A stretch of 44,681 nucleotides of DNA, taken from NCBI GenBank assembly GCA_016841265.1, contig JAENZL010000013.1, forward strand, positions 1-44,681, read 5' to 3'. Positions within the stretch are counted from its first letter, which is position 1. The number at the start of each line of letters is the position of its first letter. Made by a program: the position numbers and the translations under genes. Shown one piece after another: positions 18,702 through 26,810 of the stretch. The notes under the pieces are model-generated. The model searched no databases and had not been told where the DNA came from. It worked only from the letters and a program-made list of their open reading frames with translations. Origin of the DNA: Methanobacteriota archaeon. GTDB taxonomy: Archaea > Halobacteriota > Methanosarcinia > Methanosarcinales > Methanosarcinaceae.

Positions 18702-19547
18702 TCAGTACAATTCCGGCCTCCGGTCTCCGAAAATGGAAGTAGTTCCCCTGGTTTCTTTTGCCTTTTCCAGATCGACCTCCCCTACCAGAACACACTCCTC
18801 TTTTCCGGCTTCTGCCAGCACGCTCCCCCAGGCATCCGCGATAAAAGAGCCTCCGAGGTAAGTCGAATACCTGTCTTTTCCTACCCGGTTGCAGGCGACG
18901 TGCGGGAGCTGGTTTTCCAGCGCCCTGGCAAGGGAGATTATCCGCCAGGGGTATCCGAAAAAGTCCGGGATTTCAGCAGCCGAGACCAGGATGTCCGCCC
19001 CCTCAAGGGCAAGTTTCCGGGCAACTTCCGGGTAGCGGAGTTCATTACAGACAATGAGCCCGATAGTAAGTCCGTGTTTTTCCAGCCGGATAGGAGCAAT
19101 CCGGTCTCCGGGTACAAAATGCTCTTTTTCAGGGCCGTAGAGGTGAGTTTTCCGGTGGGTGCCGGCAAGTTTTCCTGATTCGATACAGAAACCGAGGTTG
19201 TACTGGGAAGGACTCTGCTTTTTTTCAGTGAATCCGGTTTTTTTCGTCAGCACCTTCTCTATAACTGGGTCTGTCAGATCCTTCCTTTCCATCCCCTCTA
19301 TGATTGATCCCGCAATAATGCAGTCATGTTCTTTCGAAAAAGTACGGAGAGCTTCGAGGGTGGGTCCTGAAAGAGGTTCTGCAACGTCCTCAATTCGGCT
19401 GTAGCAAAAGCCTGTTGAGAAGACTTCAGGAAAGACTATCATTTCAGCTTCCCTGGAAACGGCATCCTCTGCCAGGGAGAGGGCACGCTCAAGGTTTTCC
19501 TGTATTGAGCAGAGGGAGATGTTCATCTGGATGCAGGCAATTTTCAT
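18702..19547 (-). CDS. Carbon-nitrogen hydrolase (nitrilase superfamily)
   Basis: This 281-residue enzyme belongs to the nitrilase superfamily, which hydrolyses non-peptide C-N bonds through a Glu-Lys-Cys triad. The three are visible: Glu in IVFPEVFSTGF near residue 40, Lys in HRKTHLYGPEKE near 134, and Cys in GLIVCNELRYPEVARKL near 168. The ending GEVDLEKAKETRG is typical. The closest relatives by motif are omega-amidase or amidohydrolase-like members, but the substrate cannot be told from sequence. It is a cytoplasmic, monocistronic gene; its promoter region holds a 23-base direct repeat. Confidence 0.88.
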   Translation of the reverse strand: MKIACIQMNISLCSIQENLERALSLAEDAVSREAEMIVFPEVFSTGFCYSRIEDVAEPLSGPTLEALRTFSKEHDCIIAGSIIEGMERKDLTDPVIEKVLTKKTGFTEKKQSPSQYNLGFCIESGKLAGTHRKTHLYGPEKEHFVPGDRIAPIRLEKHGLTIGLIVCNELRYPEVARKLALEGADILVSAAEIPDFFGYPWRIISLARALENQLPHVACNRVGKDRYSTYLGGSFIADAWGSVLAEAGKEECVLVGEVDLEKAKETRGTTSIFGDRRPELY

Positions 19548-19773
19548 GGGAGACCACCGGAGTCAGAGATAAAATTATACAAATGTGTTCTATGAATCTG
19601 CATACATCCCGATTTGATTAAAGCATTACGATCTCTGGCTTTACAAAAAAAACCGTTAAGCACATAAGCTTTTCTCAAGCATCGAATGCTCTGTACATCA
19701 AGCATCGAATGCTCTGTACATCAAGCATTGAATGCTCTGCTTTTCAGGAATAAAATGTGTTTCCTCTCAGGAA
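19548..19773. repeat. 23-bp direct repeats between two genes
   Basis: AAGCATCGAATGCTCTGTAC plus ATC occurs at 19677-19699 and 19700-19722, with a partial third copy to 19739. Each unit contains the palindrome GCATCGAATGC. It lies downstream of the zinc-ribbon gene and upstream of the nitrilase gene. Confidence 0.6.
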
Positions 19774-20622
19774 TCAAATTCGTTGCTTTTCCACCTTGAT
19801 ATCTTCCTGCCCGCAGTGTTTACACCTGTAATACCTGGTTGTGGTAATCAATGCCCAGAACTTCTGCTTGATTTCTTTTACATCCGGTCTTTTGAATTCC
19901 TCGCAGGCAGCATTTTTTCCGCAAGCCCTGCATGAGATTTTTCGAGGAGTGAAAACTCCGGGATCTCCCTTACAGGTAACGATTCCTTCACTCCCTGTCC
20001 TGGCTTCTTCGTGTCCGCAGTTTTTGCATTTCCAGTAGCGGGTTATTTTTACGCTGTAGCTGTGAGGGGTGCTGAGTTCTTTTACATCCGGTTTTTCGAA
20101 CTCTTCACAGGCAAAAGGTTCACAGCATGCCCTGCACCGGGCATCCCTGTGGTAATCCGCGACTCTGGAAAACTGTTCCCCAAGCGCCACCGAAAGCACT
20201 CCGAGAGCTATTCCAAAAGTGACTATGAAAGTATCCACCCATAAGGGAACCCCCAGGTTAGAAGAAAGAAAGCCGGAGAAAAGAAAAGAGAACATAACGA
20301 GAAGAGGAGGAAACATATAGGAAAAGAGTTCTGAGGAAGCTGAGACTCTTTCCTCGCCGAAATTACTGACAAGAGAAGGAGCTATCCTTTTCAGGAAAAA
20401 ATCGCTTTTGTACTCTCCTCTGTATGTAACAATGTGCATGTTTGAAGCAGAATAAAACTCAATATTCGAAGAGCTGCCCTGGAATAGATCAGGAGCACTG
20501 CTATGAGAAGCGTTGCTATGCACATTGCTATTAGAAGCGCTACTATTTTCAGACTTATTTTTAGATTTGGAATGCCCGGAAACTGAATATGCGGAAACCT
20601 CAGCCAAGCTACCACCCCCCAC
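19774..20622 (-). CDS. Membrane protein with duplicated zinc-ribbon domains
   Basis: The family is not recognised. The product has a Ser/Asn-rich N-terminus (about 60 residues), then two membrane helices around SYMFPPLLVMFSFLFSGFLS and VDTFIVTFGIALGVLSVAL. Two similar C-terminal modules follow. Each has CRAC-x5-CEEF-x2-PDVKE and ends in a pair such as CKNCGHEE or CKHCGQED, so each could bind one zinc. The two modules come from an internal duplication. The start is uncertain: the GTG at 20622 gives 282 residues, but the ATG at 20439 would drop the low-complexity N-terminus. A cytosolic zinc-binding sensor or scaffold tethered to the membrane is plausible but unproven. Confidence 0.6.
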   Translation of the reverse strand: MGGGSLAEVSAYSVSGHSKSKNKSENSSASNSNVHSNASHSSAPDLFQGSSSNIEFYSASNMHIVTYRGEYKSDFFLKRIAPSLVSNFGEERVSASSELFSYMFPPLLVMFSFLFSGFLSSNLGVPLWVDTFIVTFGIALGVLSVALGEQFSRVADYHRDARCRACCEPFACEEFEKPDVKELSTPHSYSVKITRYWKCKNCGHEEARTGSEGIVTCKGDPGVFTPRKISCRACGKNAACEEFKRPDVKEIKQKFWALITTTRYYRCKHCGQEDIKVEKQRI

Positions 20623-20912
20623 AAATATTCATAGCTTTTTGGCGTCGTAGTCCAATTTATTGATAAGTGTATGTAATCTATTGCTTTAATATTTGTTTAC
20701 TTAATTTTTTGAAAAAGAGACCAGTTTCATATTTAAGCAATCGAATTTTGCGGATAAAAAATATAAGACTCACAAACTTTAGATATAAAAATATAAGGCT
20801 CAGCACTTTTGCGGACAAAATATAAGGCTTAAGAATTTCAAATATTGTTAATGGGGAAAACACAGCCGGAATAACAACAAAGTGATTACCACAAACCGGC
20901 AGGGGGAATATT

Positions 20913-21440
20913 ATGAACGAACCGATGTCTGACCTTCACTTCCATGTCATGGCTCTCATGTTCAGGTTCCGGGACTGCATCAAGCCCAGGTGGAAGATCC
21001 TTGAAGAGGTGAAAATAGAACCGGGCTTCAGGATTCTGGACTACGGCTGCGGCCCGGGTGGGTACGTCCCTGCAGCCGCCGAGCTTGCAGGAAGTTCGGG
21101 AAAAGTCTATGCCCTGGACATCCACCCACACGCAATAGAGATGGTCAAAGACCTGGCTTTTAAAAAGAACCTGAAAAACGTTGAAACCATCCTTTCCGAC
21201 TGCGATACCGGCCTCCCGTCCCTGAGCCTTGACCTTGTTCTCTTCTACGACACCTATCATGCCCTGAGAGAGCCGGACAAAATCCTGAAAGAGCTTCACC
21301 GTATCCTGAAACCCGGCGGCGTCCTATCATTCAGCGACCACCACCTGGAAGAAAAGGAAATCGTAACAAAGTTGACAGAAGACGGGCTTTTCCAGTTGAA
21401 AGAGAGAGGAAAATGGGCATACTCTTTTGAGAAAAAATAA
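20913..21440 (+). CDS. Class I SAM-dependent methyltransferase
   Basis: This 175-residue protein is a compact Rossmann-fold methyltransferase. LDYGCGPGGYV near residue 43 is motif I, which binds S-adenosylmethionine. VYALDIHPHAIEMVKD supplies the acidic residue for the ribose, and DLVLFYDTYHALRE with ILKPGGVLSFSDHH supplies motifs IV to VI. GGGGGAA precedes the ATG. The substrate is unknown; the UbiE/Methyltransf_11 type acts on small molecules. It is divergent from the zinc-ribbon gene. Confidence 0.85.
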   Translation: MNEPMSDLHFHVMALMFRFRDCIKPRWKILEEVKIEPGFRILDYGCGPGGYVPAAAELAGSSGKVYALDIHPHAIEMVKDLAFKKNLKNVETILSDCDTGLPSLSLDLVLFYDTYHALREPDKILKELHRILKPGGVLSFSDHHLEEKEIVTKLTEDGLFQLKERGKWAYSFEKK

Positions 21441-21486
21441 AAAAAGAGGGAAGTGAATGAAAAATGGGAATTTATGTTGTTGGGTT

Positions 21487-21621
21487 TTAGTTTTCTGCTG
21501 TCTGAGAACCCAAAAAATTTTGTAAAAATTTCATTTCTGCGGGAGTTACAAAACTGCCATTACTCAACAAAAACCCATGCAAAATAGGTTTATGAGAAGT
21601 ATTTTCCATTTCTTTTTTCAT
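21487..21621 (-). CDS. Small 44-residue protein
   Basis: A short frame reading MKKEMENTSHKPILHGFLLS to GSQTAEN starts at an ATG preceded at ideal distance by AAAGGAGATC, one of the best ribosome sites in the window. A TATA-like ACTTTTATACAT lies at about 21656-21667 on the same strand, 35-45 bases upstream. The longer open frame up to 21819 overlaps the neighbouring gene and lacks such a site. The protein is soluble, with no family recognised. The strong start argues that it is translated. Confidence 0.5.
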   Translation of the reverse strand: MKKEMENTSHKPILHGFLLSNGSFVTPAEMKFLQNFLGSQTAEN

Positions 21622-21781
21622 AATTAGATCTCCTTTCAATGGTTTTGCAGTCGTTATGTATAAAAGTATTACGGAATATACATTCCTTTTAATATTATAA
21701 ATAGATTTTGCATAACTCTTAAGCAGGCTCGGAGAATCGGGGGCCAACATATGAGCGAACTTCAGCAAAAAAGAAATTATC

Positions 21782-22309
21782 TCAACAGCCTTCTTTTTCC
21801 TCAAATTCCTTCCTGACATCTACCGGTACCCTGTTCATCGGGCACTCAAAATTAATGCAGCGAATGCACTCGTATCTCCTCGCAGTCATCCCGAAGAGAG
21901 CCCAGGCAACGATATAGGCACCAAACAGCAGAGGTTCCCTTACCAGCCAGTAGACCGGAAAGAGAAACATGGGAAGAGCCCCAAGAGCCGTAATCGCCTT
22001 TTCAAATGGACTGTGGGGGCCGGGCCTGGCCTTGAAAAGTTTGGGCACCCCGTGAAGCATCATGCACTTTACGCAGCCCTTACTCCGGATGTAGTGCAGG
22101 CAGTGGGTGCAGGTGAAACGGAACTCGATGACCAGGAAAAAGAAAAGGGATATGCCGATATAAACTGCCACCCATTTGAGCGAATCCCTGGCAATTGCTA
22201 TGGAGCCGATAAGGAAAGGAATCATGTTGAAGAAGTTCCAGTAAAGGCGGTCCTTTGTGGAATGCTCCACCTTGAGAGGAATTGCTTGCTGGGGGTTTGA
22301 AGGAGACAT
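21782..22309 (-). CDS. Cysteine-rich membrane protein
   Basis: This 175-residue protein is not assigned to a family. It has about four hydrophobic helices (FFNMIPFLIGSIAIA, WVAVYIGISLFFFLVIEF, ALGALPMFLFPVYWL, LLFGAYIVAWALFG). Between helices two and three lies CTHCLHYIRSKGCVKCMMLHG, and after the last helix CIRCINFECPMNRVP. The eight or so cysteines, all predicted on one membrane face, could bind a metal or Fe-S cluster. It resembles conserved hypothetical membrane proteins of Methanosarcina. Two copies of a short operator-like repeat lie upstream. Confidence 0.65.
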   Translation of the reverse strand: MSPSNPQQAIPLKVEHSTKDRLYWNFFNMIPFLIGSIAIARDSLKWVAVYIGISLFFFLVIEFRFTCTHCLHYIRSKGCVKCMMLHGVPKLFKARPGPHSPFEKAITALGALPMFLFPVYWLVREPLLFGAYIVAWALFGMTARRYECIRCINFECPMNRVPVDVRKEFEEKEGC

Positions 22310-22402
22310 GTATGAATTTTTGGGGAGGGTAGAGGTATAAAGGTTTTGATAAAAGGGATGGTTTTTGGATTTTTGCAGGGGAAGACAGGTTTCCGGAAAA
22401 AG

Positions 22403-22461
22403 TAGTCTTGTATAGGAGACCGATTCAAAGGAAATTTGGTCTTGTATAGGAGACCAATTTA
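22403..22461. promoter_or_regulatory. Twin operator-like repeat
   Basis: GTCTTGTATAGGAGACC occurs at 22405-22421 and 22439-22455, 34 bases apart. Each unit has inverted arms GGTCT/AGACC (AGTCT in the first copy) and is followed by GATT or AATT. It lies 95-145 bases upstream of the cysteine-rich membrane protein gene and could bind a repressor. Confidence 0.35.
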
Positions 22462-22526
22462 GCGGTAATTTTTCACCCTACATGGACATTTTGAGCAACA
22501 TTTGTCCTTCTAAAGAAGAAAGGCTG

Positions 22527-23123
22527 CTACTTGAAATCATTGACTTTTTCTATCAAGTCAAAAACAAGCGTTAAAGGATTGCTCTCCCTGCTCAGGATTT
22601 CCACACTGTATTCCAGGTGCTTTTCACGGACTTTTTTGGAATTGCCTACTGCATAATCAATCCTGTCCCTTGTTTTTGTATAGAGTTCCGGGTCGTTTTT
22701 TCGGTATTCGCCCAGGTTTCGGTCCAGTTTTCTTTCAAGCAGGTCCTTTTCTATAGCCTGCGGGTAGTATTCGAAATGCGAAAGTATCCAGTATTCAAAA
22801 CAGGGGTTCGAGAAGATAAGGGAAAGACCGTTTTCCTCTGCAATTTTCTTTGCTTTTGCAAGGGCCGCGTTTGAATTGAGGTCCCTATCGAAAACGCAGA
22901 AGATCAAATCACCGGGCAGGTAATCCCTTCTGTGTTTTTTGAATTCGACAGAGTAATTCACAAGGCCAACAGGGTCCTTATTTTCAGAAGAATGGACCTT
23001 GATCCTCAACCTTTCGAGCCTTTCCTCTGCCCTCAACTTGCTAAAGTAGTATGACTCCGTTTTTTCGCCCTCGCAGAAGATCCAGGCGGTTGTTATAGGC
23101 TTTTTTCCTTTCTTCCTTACCAT
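22527..23123 (-). CDS. rloB: RloB-like protein (AbiL-type defence)
   Basis: This 198-residue protein matches the RloB family, small Toprim-fold proteins paired with AAA ATPases in prokaryotic defence loci. WIFCEGEKTESYYF at residues 14-27 supplies the first acidic residues, and CVFDRDLN near 76-83 the Asp-x-Asp pair; both fit a metal-dependent nuclease site. SNPCFEYWILSHFEYY near 105-120 is the family hallmark. It lies 97 bases after the ATPase gene on the same strand, giving the AbiLi/AbiLii order. Targets of the presumed nuclease are unknown. Confidence 0.85.
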   Translation of the reverse strand: MVRKKGKKPITTAWIFCEGEKTESYYFSKLRAEERLERLRIKVHSSENKDPVGLVNYSVEFKKHRRDYLPGDLIFCVFDRDLNSNAALAKAKKIAEENGLSLIFSNPCFEYWILSHFEYYPQAIEKDLLERKLDRNLGEYRKNDPELYTKTRDRIDYAVGNSKKVREKHLEYSVEILSRESNPLTLVFDLIEKVNDFK

Positions 23124-23220
23124 AATCGACCCTTCTAAAACCCTATCAATAAATCATTGCCAACAGTTGTAAACAAACTGTTGTCAATTATTGTCAATAA
23201 ATCAGTTCAATGAATTATTG

Positions 23221-24561
23221 TCAATAAAGCAGAGTTTCATCCACGACCGGCACACCCCCAACCCTGCCGGTCAGGTAAGCCCGCTCAAAATCAATCTCCT
23301 GCCTGATGTCGAAATCGAGCAGGGAAGCAAGCTCTGTATGCCTGTTAGGCTCTTTGGTGCAGAAATAGATCTGATCCCTCCTGAAAAGTTCGTTGTCAAG
23401 GAGATTCGTATCATGCGTGGTGAAGACCAACTGCGCACTGCTGTTCTTTTTGCTGTTGAAGAGCCGGATCAGGAGGCGGGTGATTTCCGGGTGGAGGCTC
23501 GATTCGAGTTCATCTATAAAGAGGACCCCACCTGTGTCCATGATGTCAAAGAGAGGCCCCAGGAGCGTGAGGGTTTTTTGAGTCCCTTCGGATTCCTCGC
23601 CCAGGTCAAAATATACGGCATCCCCACTTTCGGTCCTGTGCATGGTCCTTACTTCGTAAGAGCCCCCAGAAGCTCCACCAGATTCATCGACAGGCCCACC
23701 GGCAAGCCCGGAAGCAGACCCGGAGCTTTTGAAAGAATCCGTAGGGGAGTACTCGAACACGAATTCCGGCCCTGGAGAAGGGCTTTTTTCTTTCTTGACA
23801 GTGATCTCCTCTATCCCTCCGAAGTCAGCCTTTTTCAGCACCTCAATCACCCTTGCCTTGAATGCTTCGTCAGAATACATCCGCTCAAGGGTATAGTTTT
23901 TCCAGCCCGGAGTGAGGCTGACCTGCAAGCACCCGGTAAAAAACTCGTAGACCGGCCTGGTTTTCTCATACCCGAGCTGTGTAGCCCGCGAGAGGTAGAG
24001 GGTGTTTTCTATGGTCTGAGAACTGATAAGTTCCTGCTGCTTTTTGTCCACGGGAAAGTGAAAGTCCGAACTGCACTTGTCAGAATTATCGCTATCAGAG
24101 CTACCTTTGTCAGAACTGTCTTTTTCAAAGCTGTTCTTCCGCTTAAAGACCGCTCTTTCCCTCTTCCCCGGCCTTTCGAAAAGGTACTCATCGATAACCC
24201 GCCCCCCGTCGCAGGAAAAACCATATCTGTACCTGATCCCCTCATGAACAAATTTGAGCTCGAAGCAGGAAGGCTTTTCAATGCAGTCCCTGTCCAGCCT
24301 GAAAGGCGTAACGGGAATCCTGGTGTCAATATTGAAGTTGTGCGAGTGTGCAACCATGTTCCGCATGAAAAAGAGAGCCTTTACCAGGTTCGACTTCCCC
24401 GAAGCGTTTGCCCCGTAAACCACAGCCGACTTGAGCAGCCGCTCCTTTTCCGAGACCTCTATGAGGTTGCAGGAAAGCTTCTTGCTCGCACTGGAATCAA
24501 GGCTGAGGCTAACCCTGTCTTTAAAGGAGAGAAAGTTTTCAACGGAGAATTCTAGGAGCAT
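23221..24561 (-). CDS. rloA: RloA-like AAA ATPase (AbiL-type defence)
   Basis: The 446-residue protein starts at the ATG 24561, giving MLLEFSVENFLSFKDRVSLS, the typical N-terminus of SMC-like AAA_15/AAA_21 ATPases. An upstream in-frame start would add 116 residues of unrelated sequence. GANASGKSNLVKALFFMRNM near residue 50 is the Walker A motif. GGVLFIDELESSLHPEI near 365 is Walker B with the ABC-type catalytic Glu. LVFTTHDTNLLD holds the switch His. The middle has a Ser/Asp/Gly-rich low-complexity insert (residues 170-200), like a linker. Paired with RloB, it would sense infection and drive the effector, by analogy with AbiL and OLD/Gabija-type systems. Confidence 0.85.
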   Translation of the reverse strand: MLLEFSVENFLSFKDRVSLSLDSSASKKLSCNLIEVSEKERLLKSAVVYGANASGKSNLVKALFFMRNMVAHSHNFNIDTRIPVTPFRLDRDCIEKPSCFELKFVHEGIRYRYGFSCDGGRVIDEYLFERPGKRERAVFKRKNSFEKDSSDKGSSDSDNSDKCSSDFHFPVDKKQQELISSQTIENTLYLSRATQLGYEKTRPVYEFFTGCLQVSLTPGWKNYTLERMYSDEAFKARVIEVLKKADFGGIEEITVKKEKSPSPGPEFVFEYSPTDSFKSSGSASGLAGGPVDESGGASGGSYEVRTMHRTESGDAVYFDLGEESEGTQKTLTLLGPLFDIMDTGGVLFIDELESSLHPEITRLLIRLFNSKKNSSAQLVFTTHDTNLLDNELFRRDQIYFCTKEPNRHTELASLLDFDIRQEIDFERAYLTGRVGGVPVVDETLLY

Positions 24562-24584
24562 AATATTGTATATGGAGGTCCGGG

Positions 24585-24595
24585 TTAATATAGTT
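24585..24595 (-). promoter_or_regulatory. TATA box of the rloAB pair
   Basis: AACTATATTAA on the minus strand is centred about 29 bases before the rloA ATG. Together with the absence of a ribosome site, this suggests a leaderless or nearly leaderless transcript. Confidence 0.4.
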
Positions 24596-25041
24596 AAGTG
24601 AGTATTTTGCAAAAATTTTACATTTTTTGGTATTTTAGATACAAAATTTAGAGATTTAACCAGGATTTTTGAATTATAGAAACATTCAAAATCAAAAAAA
24701 GGATTTCTCAATTTTTGAGGGAAGGGGACCCAAACTGCGTGAATACCGTATCCCCTTCTGTCCTGTTCCGCTCGTTTACGAGCGGACTTTCCTTTTGCAA
24801 CGCCCTGAAAAAAGAGGAAGAGGAGAAAGAAGAAGCTGTATCCCATTTTTACAACTCTATTTTTATATTTCGCCGAGGGACGCGAGAAGCAAACCGAGGT
24901 TACGTTCAAGAACCCACCCCAAAAAATGAACTTTAACCTTCTGCCTCGACCACTTCAACAACAAAGCCTTGTATAAAGAGAAACTTGATTTACATCCCAA
25001 CAACCGTAAAACAACCCTGAAACCAAACCTAGCTCCAAACC
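24596..25041. other. Spacer between rloA and the reductase-like gene
   Basis: No gene is recognised. CCGCTCGT-TT-ACGAGCGG near 24769-24786 forms an eight-pair hairpin related to the GCGAGC-type intergenic elements. TTGTATAAAG near 24969 is a candidate TATA box for the following gene. Confidence 0.35.
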
Positions 25042-25605
25042 ATGCCCCGAATAAAGCTCTACATCGCCTGCAGCCTCGACGGCTACATAGCCCGTTCCGA
25101 CGGAAGTATAGACTGGCTCCCCGACCCCGGGCAAAACTCCGATACCGACTACGGCTATTCCAAATTCTACGCCTCAATCGGCACTGTCCTCATGGGCAGG
25201 AAGACCTACGAACAGGTCCTTAGCTTTGGGGTCCCCTGGCCCTACGGGGACAAAAAGACCTACGTATTCACCCGCCAACCCGAAAAAGAAGCTACCCTCC
25301 CCCGTGAAAAGAACGTCGAGTTCGTCTCCGGGAACATCGGGAAATTCGTGCGCCAGCTCAAGGAAAATACGGAGGAGGATATCTGGCTGGTCGGGGGCTC
25401 ACAGATTATCAGGGTCTTTCTTGAGCAGGACCTTGTGCAGGATTTGATTATTTTCGTGGTTCCGGTCATTCTGGGGGGCGGGATTCCGCTGTTTGATAGG
25501 ATAGGAAAGGAGATTGGGTTGAGCTTGGTGAGGACGGAGAAGTATGAGGGCGGGATGGTGAGGGTGGAGTATGAAGTTTTACTAGGAAAATCAAAGCATA
25601 TTTAA
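25042..25605 (+). CDS. Dihydrofolate reductase/RibD C-terminal family protein
   Basis: This 187-residue protein belongs to the RibD C-terminal/dihydrofolate reductase-like family. IKLYIACSLDGYIARSDGSI at the start, VLMGRKTYEQVL near residue 50, and DIWLVGGSQIIRVFLEQDLV near 115 are family blocks. The GGS turn binds NADPH phosphates in relatives. VVPVILGGGIPLFD follows. Bacterial members such as YwjB and YyaP are uncharacterised reductases; true folate reduction is unlikely in a methanopterin-using organism. It is single and converges with the next gene. Confidence 0.82.
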   Translation: MPRIKLYIACSLDGYIARSDGSIDWLPDPGQNSDTDYGYSKFYASIGTVLMGRKTYEQVLSFGVPWPYGDKKTYVFTRQPEKEATLPREKNVEFVSGNIGKFVRQLKENTEEDIWLVGGSQIIRVFLEQDLVQDLIIFVVPVILGGGIPLFDRIGKEIGLSLVRTEKYEGGMVRVEYEVLLGKSKHI

Positions 25606-25629
25606 AAATTTTTAATATATAAAGCAGCC

Positions 25630-26316
25630 TTAACTCCCGTCTGAGAGACACACTGTCCTTAAACTTTGAAGAACAGGACATTCAAATATGGAGTGATATG
25701 TCCTTGAATTTTCGGATATTATGGGAAATTTCTTTCCAGTCTTCCATTGTTTTTCGTGCGGATTGTATTCGTTGTAAAGTCTCACACTATAAGGATATAA
25801 CTCAGAATCAAACTTATTCTTATTTGGCTCAACCTGAAATCCAAAGTAAAACTCCAATGTCTTTACTAGACCTGACTCTACATCTAAATAATAAATTATA
25901 GTTTGCAAAGTATAATTACCTGTTTTACATAGAGGCATGGAAATTTCATGGTTAAAAGTAACCGTATCCCCTGGAAGTATAATTGACTGGCTCTCGTCCA
26001 AGCCAGTGGGCCTATCCCTAATTATTTCGTGGGTCTGATCATCAATTATTTGCTGCCTTGCAGGAAACAACTTTGCAGGATAGTTAGAACTCTTAGTATT
26101 GTACAAAACAATTGTAGGTATCAACTTCACATTTTCAGTTTGGTTATTATTAGAAAGGAAAAGTTCATTTTCATAATTTACAGATATCAATTTTAATTCT
26201 GAATGGGTCTCTTGTTCAAGGAGATAAAAACTAAGATAAGACCCAATTATTGAACCAAATATTGCAGAAAAAAATACAACTAATATTGAAATTTTTTCGA
26301 ACTTTTGAACTGTCAT
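25630..26316 (-). CDS. Membrane-anchored extracytoplasmic protein, unknown
   Basis: No family was recognised. The 228-residue protein begins MTVQKFEKISILVVFFSAIF with one N-terminal membrane helix, and the rest is outside the membrane. The body is beta-rich (VTFNHEISMPLCKTGNYTLQ, TIIYYLDVESGLVKTLEFYF), suggesting an Ig-like fold. It is AT-rich, unlike most genes here, as is the calcium-repeat lipoprotein beyond the mobile element. Its promoter would lie right of 26316. Confidence 0.65.
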   Translation of the reverse strand: MTVQKFEKISILVVFFSAIFGSIIGSYLSFYLLEQETHSELKLISVNYENELFLSNNNQTENVKLIPTIVLYNTKSSNYPAKLFPARQQIIDDQTHEIIRDRPTGLDESQSIILPGDTVTFNHEISMPLCKTGNYTLQTIIYYLDVESGLVKTLEFYFGFQVEPNKNKFDSELYPYSVRLYNEYNPHEKQWKTGKKFPIISENSRTYHSIFECPVLQSLRTVCLSDGS

Positions 26317-26529
26317 AAGGAAATGAAAAATCCTAAAGTTTATAAAACTTAGCAGTTGTCCCTAAATTTATTATAACATATTTTCATCGAAAGTGAAACT
26401 ATTAAATATATTAGAAATGTGGGAGTTCATGCCAGCTTTTGCATGTGTCATAAATCGAGATTCCAAATGGATAGAACCGAAGTGAAAAATATTAAGTATG
26501 TTAGAGCATATTTATCTACAGGTGTCACA

Positions 26530-26535
26530 ATGAAA
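26530..26535 (+). other. Original start of the lipoprotein gene, cut off by the insertion
   Basis: AGGTGTCACA-ATGAAA looks like a ribosome site and the first two codons of a gene. Joining it to ATATTACTGTAT at 26812 gives MKILLYSILVISLVVFALGC, a perfect lipoprotein signal peptide. The 277-bp element lies exactly between the two. Confidence 0.6.
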
Positions 26536-26810
26536 ATCAAATTGCGGGCGGCCACCCCACCTTAAAAGGTGGGGTATGCTTCGGGCCGCCCGCTCGGTTT
26601 CTTGGGAACAGTTAAGTATCATTTAACAAGGTTTCCTCAATATAGAGTAGCATTTCCAACTCCTGTAACCATGATACCAAGAAACCTCACTTTAAAACGA
26701 AGTAATGTTTTATCAATTTAAAGGAATACAAAAAACGTGCGAGGGTTCACTTCATCCCCGACCTGAAAGATCGGGGTATTCGTGACCCTCCGCGCTCCCG
26801 TAGTAATAAA
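26534..26810 (+). mobile_element. 277-bp IS200/IS605-like non-coding element, copy 1
   Basis: This copy differs from the one at 27961-28237 by one base in 277. Both ends carry nested hairpins like those of IS200/IS605 elements. On the left, GCGGGCGGCC pairs with GGCCGCCCGC, and inside it ACCCCACCTT pairs with AAGGTGGGGT. On the right, CCCCGA pairs with TCGGGG inside GGGTTCAC/GTGACCC arms. A far pairing GGTTTCTTGG with CCAAGAAACC joins the middle. No transposase is encoded, so it would need one acting in trans (MITE/PATE-like). No target duplication beyond a few A residues is seen, as expected for that family. Confidence 0.75.

Noticed and set aside
23191-24555. Plus-strand frame of 454 codons opposite rloA
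   Set aside because: rloA has intact Walker motifs on the minus strand; the other frame has no family resemblance.
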